From the NCBI GenBank assembly GCA_934086255.1, contig CAKOIB010000017.1:1-16228 (forward strand): DNA of 16,228 nt. The letters are read 5' to 3'. Below, in pieces: positions 13,562 through 16,228 of the stretch (position 1 is its first letter; every line of letters starts with the position of its first letter). Source of the DNA: an uncultured Bacilli bacterium (GTDB lineage Bacteria; Bacillota_I; Bacilli_A; RF39; UBA660). The notes beneath the pieces were generated by a model. It saw nothing but the letters and a program-made list of their open reading frames with translations, was not told the DNA's origin and did no database searches. Both the position numbers and the translations under genes were made by a program.

Positions 13562-13570
13562 TGATATAAT
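13562..13570 (+). promoter_or_regulatory. Extended -10 promoter for paralog A
   Basis: TGATATAAT inside AAAATATGATATAATTTA. Nearly the same sequence precedes paralog B, so the promoter was duplicated with the gene. Confidence 0.65.
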
Positions 13571-13598
13571 TTAATCATCGATGAGGAAGAGTGTTGTT

Positions 13599-14489
13599 AT
13601 GAATGAAAATATTTTAAATAAATCAAATCAATACAGGAGTTTATTAGATAGTGGTATAATAACAGAACAACAATTTATGAAATTAGTAAGTGATTTAGTT
13701 AACGAGCAAATTAATAATGAAGAAAAAAATTCTAGAGAAAATCTTATTGAAAAAAACAGAAAACAATCTCAAGAATTAAGAAAAAGAATACTAGAATATC
13801 AAGAAAGAGATAGAAAAGAATATGAAAAAAAGGTCAGAAATGATTCTTTTAATGCTGAAGTAAAATTTGCTATTTCATTTTTGTCACAAATACGTAATGG
13901 TTTGGGAGAAAGGATATATCCTGACGAATTACTTGAAGATGAAACTAAGATGCCTCTATATGAAATGCAAAGTATTATTAGTCAATTTCAACATAATGCA
14001 CCAAAAATGTATGAAAAAATAATGAAACAAATTGCACCAGAACGACTTGAAAAAGAAAAGAAACAGTTTCAGAATAATGAACCAGAAAAAAATACATCTT
14101 TAGATAATAAAGAAAATAATTCGATTTCACCTGCAACTAACGCATCTGAAAATAACAGTTCAACTGATAAACATGAAGAACCAGAAAAAAACGAAGAGCC
14201 AGAAAAAAATGAAGAAGAATTAAAGAATGCTATGCTTGAAAATGAAGAACCTAAGAAACCTACTAATCTAGACCCAGCAGGAGAAAAATTAGTTAAAAAT
14301 ATACAAAAAAATAATCAAAAAATTAGTAAAAATCTAAAGAAAATTGCTATTGTTTTGGGCGGAATAGCAATGGGTGCTGCAGTTGTAGGAAGCGCCGGAA
14401 TAGTTGGTGTGGCAATGACAGGTATGGCACTATCAGGTGCTGCTGCTAATATTGCATTGCCATTAGAACAAAAAGGCAGATCTAGATAA
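13599..14489 (+). CDS. Tandem paralog A: SHOCT-like start, conserved core, Gly/Ala-rich membrane tail
   Basis: A 296-residue protein of unknown function. Residues ~8-35 (RSLLDSGIITEQQFMKLVSD) resemble a SHOCT-type helical hairpin. A charged coiled coil follows, then a core shared with the next gene: FLSQIRNGLGER, YPDELLEDETK, LYEMQS. An acidic low-complexity linker contains EEPEKN repeats. The C-terminus has two Gly/Ala-rich hydrophobic stretches (AIVLGGIAMGAAVVGSAGIV and the following VAMTGMALSGAAANIAL) with GxxxG-like spacing, so it is probably a membrane hairpin. There is no signal peptide, so the N-terminal part is likely cytoplasmic. ATG 13599 is preferred over the ATG at 13581 because GAGGAAGA lies between them. 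Confidence 0.75.
   Translation: MNENILNKSNQYRSLLDSGIITEQQFMKLVSDLVNEQINNEEKNSRENLIEKNRKQSQELRKRILEYQERDRKEYEKKVRNDSFNAEVKFAISFLSQIRNGLGERIYPDELLEDETKMPLYEMQSIISQFQHNAPKMYEKIMKQIAPERLEKEKKQFQNNEPEKNTSLDNKENNSISPATNASENNSSTDKHEEPEKNEEPEKNEEELKNAMLENEEPKKPTNLDPAGEKLVKNIQKNNQKISKNLKKIAIVLGGIAMGAAVVGSAGIVGVAMTGMALSGAAANIALPLEQKGRSR
14175..14210 (+). repeat. Intragenic 18-bp tandem repeat in paralog A
   Basis: Two consecutive copies of an 18-base unit coding for EEPEKN (14175-14192, 14193-14210), followed by a partial third copy. It lies in the linker before the membrane tail. Differences are single and third-position. Likely prone to length variation between strains. Confidence 0.75.
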
Positions 14490-14532
14490 TTTAAAATTAA
14501 TTAAATTATATATTTACTACAATAAGAAAATA

Positions 14533-14541
14533 TGATATAAT
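14533..14541 (+). promoter_or_regulatory. Extended -10 promoter for paralog B
   Basis: TGATATAAT within AAAATATGATATAATTTA, the same promoter sequence as upstream of paralog A. A 64-base gap after paralog A's stop shows no clear terminator. Confidence 0.65.
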
Positions 14542-14568
14542 TTACTCATGTGAATGGGAGTGATACAA

Positions 14569-15627
14569 ATGGCTAGTGAATTTGTAAAAAAAGTGGCTTT
14601 ATATAAAGAATTATATGATGCTAATACTATTAGTGAGGAACAATATTTATCTTTTATTAAAGAAATAGTGGATGAACAAACTAAAGAAGTTGTAGAAAAT
14701 AATGATTTAAGTTTTGATGCTAAAAGGGAAGAATTAGTAAATGAAACTAGACAAAAATCTCAAGATTTAAGAGATAGATTAAATGAATATGAAAGAAAAG
14801 GTGCAGAAGAAGAAAGAAAAAGATTACGTGATAAAGAACAAGAATCTGAAGTTTCTTTTGCAATACAATTTCTATCTCAAATACGTAATGGTTTAGGAGA
14901 AAGGGTATATCCTGATGAATTACTTGAGGATGAAACTAAGATGTCTTTATATGAAATGCAAAGTTTAATTGAAAATATTAAAAATAGTGCACCACAAAGA
15001 TATAATGAAATAGTTAGTAAAATTGATCCTTCAAAAGTTATTGAAATAAATGAAGGAAAACCAGTTGTAGAGCAAACTGAGGCAAGTAATAATGTTGAAG
15101 AACCTACTAAAGATGAAGTAAAAGATGCTACTACAGGTTTACCTGAGGGATATAGTGATTTTATTGTTAATAACACTACTGGAGAAGATTTAAGTGCATA
15201 TGTTCCTGAAATTAATACAGAAGCAAAAACTGATTCTCAACCACAAGTTGTTGCAATTGAACAACCAAAGCCTACTACTATTGTTGATTTGACTAATGAT
15301 GATAAAGCACAAAATGATTTAGAAGAATATATAGCTAAGAATGATATTACTGATGAAGATAAAGAAAATGCTTCTGAATTAACAAGAGAAGAAGCTCCAA
15401 AAAGACCTAAGTTAATTACTAGAGCAAAAGATGCTTTAATGAATAAAATTAATTCTAAGAATGTTAAAATTAATGCTAATTTAGCTAAAATGTTACTTGT
15501 AGTTGGTGGGGTTGTTCTTGGAGTTATCACACTTGGTGCAAGTGGTCTTGTAACTGGTGCTGCTATTGGTGCTGGTGGTGCTATGGTAACTGGTGCTGCT
15601 GCTGAATATATAAAAAAAGTAAAGTAG
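14569..15627 (+). CDS. Tandem paralog B: SHOCT-like start, conserved core, Gly/Ala-rich membrane tail
   Basis: A 352-residue paralog of the preceding protein with the same order of parts. The N-terminal helical hairpin reads YKELYDANTISEEQY, then a Glu/Arg-rich coiled coil, then the core FLSQIRNGLGERVYPDELL with LYEMQSLI. A longer acidic Thr/Glu/Asn-rich linker lacks the EEPEKN repeats. The C-terminal tail is again two glycine-zipper-like hydrophobic stretches (MLLVVGGVVLGVITLGASGL, then TGAAIGAGGAMVTGAAAEYI) ending in basic residues. No enzymatic motif is seen. ATG 14569 follows GGGAGTGAT; the earlier ATG at 14554 sits before it. The small gene downstream starts 21 bases later and is probably co-transcribed. 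Function unknown; a membrane-associated scaffold or stress protein is only a guess. Confidence 0.75.
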   Translation: MASEFVKKVALYKELYDANTISEEQYLSFIKEIVDEQTKEVVENNDLSFDAKREELVNETRQKSQDLRDRLNEYERKGAEEERKRLRDKEQESEVSFAIQFLSQIRNGLGERVYPDELLEDETKMSLYEMQSLIENIKNSAPQRYNEIVSKIDPSKVIEINEGKPVVEQTEASNNVEEPTKDEVKDATTGLPEGYSDFIVNNTTGEDLSAYVPEINTEAKTDSQPQVVAIEQPKPTTIVDLTNDDKAQNDLEEYIAKNDITDEDKENASELTREEAPKRPKLITRAKDALMNKINSKNVKINANLAKMLLVVGGVVLGVITLGASGLVTGAAIGAGGAMVTGAAAEYIKKVK

Positions 15628-15648
15628 AATAAGAAAGGGTTTGAGCTT

Positions 15649-15900
15649 ATGAGTTTTAAAAGATATGATGTAATAACTTTTGAAGAAAATGATAAAGTTG
15701 TGGTATTAGAATCATTACTTCATGAAGGTGGAGAATATTTATATGTTGATGAAATAAATACTGATGAAACAGAATTACTTGAAAAGTATAAAGTTTTAGA
15801 GGTTGATTATCAAAATGGTACTTTAAATAAAATTACTGATATTAATTTACTTAGTACCTTAATACCGCTTTTTCAAGAAGCACTTAGTAAGTATAATTAG
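15649..15900 (+). CDS. Small acidic hypothetical protein
   Basis: An 83-residue, acidic protein, predicted mostly beta then a C-terminal helix. The pattern DVITFEENDKVVVLESLLHE, then GEYLYVDEIN, resembles DUF1292-type small proteins of Firmicutes, but this is uncertain without a profile search. No signal peptide or membrane segment. GAAAGGG lies 9 bases before the ATG, and the gene is 21 bases after paralog B, so it probably forms a unit with it that ends at the terminator at 15904-15929. Confidence 0.65.
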   Translation: MSFKRYDVITFEENDKVVVLESLLHEGGEYLYVDEINTDETELLEKYKVLEVDYQNGTLNKITDINLLSTLIPLFQEALSKYN

Positions 15901-15903
15901 TAT

Positions 15904-15929
15904 AAGACTTCATTTTGAGGTCTTTTTTT
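15904..15929 (+). terminator. Intrinsic terminator after the small hypothetical gene
   Basis: AAGACTTC (15904-15911) pairs with GAGGTCTT (15917-15924) with one G-U, loop ATTTT, followed by a run of T to 15929. Classic form. Confidence 0.88.
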
Positions 15930-16037
15930 AATTTTTTTAAAAAAAATGCAATTCTATGCAAAACAGACATTTCAAAAAACATTCGTTAAGAAAAGTGTAG
16001 TCATAATACATTTTTGATACTTATAATTAAAATAATT

Positions 16038-16066
16038 GAATCAATTTTAAAAATTGGTTCTTTTTT
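16038..16066 (+). terminator. Second terminator with no gene in front
   Basis: GAATCAATTT (16038-16047) pairs with AAATTGGTTC (16051-16060), one G-U, followed by TTTTTT. It lies 110 bases after the previous terminator, with no credible gene between (15930-16037). It may back up the first terminator or end a short unannotated RNA. Confidence 0.7.
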
Positions 16067-16093
16067 ATATGATGAAATCTTAAAATTGGCCAT

Positions 16094-16122
16094 TTGACAA
16101 GGGTTTTTATATAGTTTATATT
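16094..16122 (+). promoter_or_regulatory. Strong sigma-A promoter for the right-edge gene
   Basis: TTGACA (16094-16099), 17-base spacer, TATATT (16117-16122). The leader of about 35 bases ends in AAGGAGGTG, the best ribosome binding site in the window. High expression is expected. Confidence 0.85.
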
Positions 16123-16164
16123 GGTTTAGCAAGGGAGTATTCTTTGCGAAAGGAGGTGAAAAAC

Positions 16165-16228
16165 ATGAATCTATTAGGCAATAAAAAAGCTCTTTTAGAT
16201 AAGTCTGTATCTAATAATATGGCATATG
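16165..16228 (+). CDS. Start of a gene cut by the right edge
   Basis: An ATG at 16165 follows AAGGAGGTGAAAAAC. Only 21 residues are visible (MNLLGNKKALLDKSVSNNMA and a Tyr). I do not recognise the family from this. The strong promoter and ribosome binding site make it a real gene with high confidence. Confidence 0.75.
   Translation, partial: MNLLGNKKALLDKSVSNNMAY

Noticed and set aside
15946..16017. A 23-codon frame between two terminators
   Set aside because: No ribosome binding site or promoter and no recognisable content.
1..16228. Mycoplasma code (TGA as Trp)
   Set aside because: TGA ends dnaG and the first gene at sensible lengths, and Trp is encoded by TGG throughout the conserved genes.
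1..16228. CRISPR array, insertion sequence, tRNA or rRNA genes, or a phage region
   Set aside because: I saw no spaced direct repeats, transposase motifs, cloverleaf sequences or phage structural genes on either strand.

Overview
This window is very AT-rich and uses the standard bacterial code: TGA ends several genes (for example dnaG) and Trp is TGG. Gene content points to an endospore-forming Bacilli/Mollicutes-like Firmicute with a compact genome, of the uncultured gut type. Evidence for this is a dnaG-rpoD-trmK operon, a T-box before ileS, two CotY/CotZ-like coat proteins, a YqfQ/VrrA-like protein, and tandem Spo0A-type boxes before a KinB-like kinase. The lineage is inferred from gene content and was not tested by a search.

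Left edge (1-960): the 3' part of a surface-type protein. Its C-terminal 120 bases are GC-rich, have many NNC codons and end in an AVRPVLSL motif. This looks like the variable region of a diversity-generating retroelement (DGR) target. A folded element and a bidirectional terminator follow. No reverse transcriptase or template repeat lies in the window.

957-3775: a minus-strand pair of cysteine-rich CotY/CotZ-like proteins; then, on the plus strand, a membrane-anchored EIIB-like domain that lacks the phosphorylatable Cys and a multi-pass KinB-like histidine kinase with no partner regulator. Phased Spo0A-type boxes separate those two. A small Tyr/Pro-rich, coat-like protein follows on the minus strand.

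3830-9274: an M29 aminopeptidase, a candidate minus-strand small RNA of about 124 nt (near-consensus promoter, hairpin, terminator), the dnaG-rpoD-trmK operon, and a YqfQ/VrrA-like protein with an Asn-rich tail.

9275-13543: a short promoter-hairpin unit, an Ile T-box leader, type-2 ileS with a swapped GxHH signature, and uppS.

13599-16228: two tandem paralogous membrane-tail proteins of unknown function, each with its own promoter, a small 83-aa protein, two terminators, and the start of a strongly promoted gene cut by the right edge.

Most likely new or under-described: the small RNA at 4946-5069, the tandem paralogs, the Cys-less EIIB-like/kinase pair under Spo0A-type boxes, and the remote DGR target.
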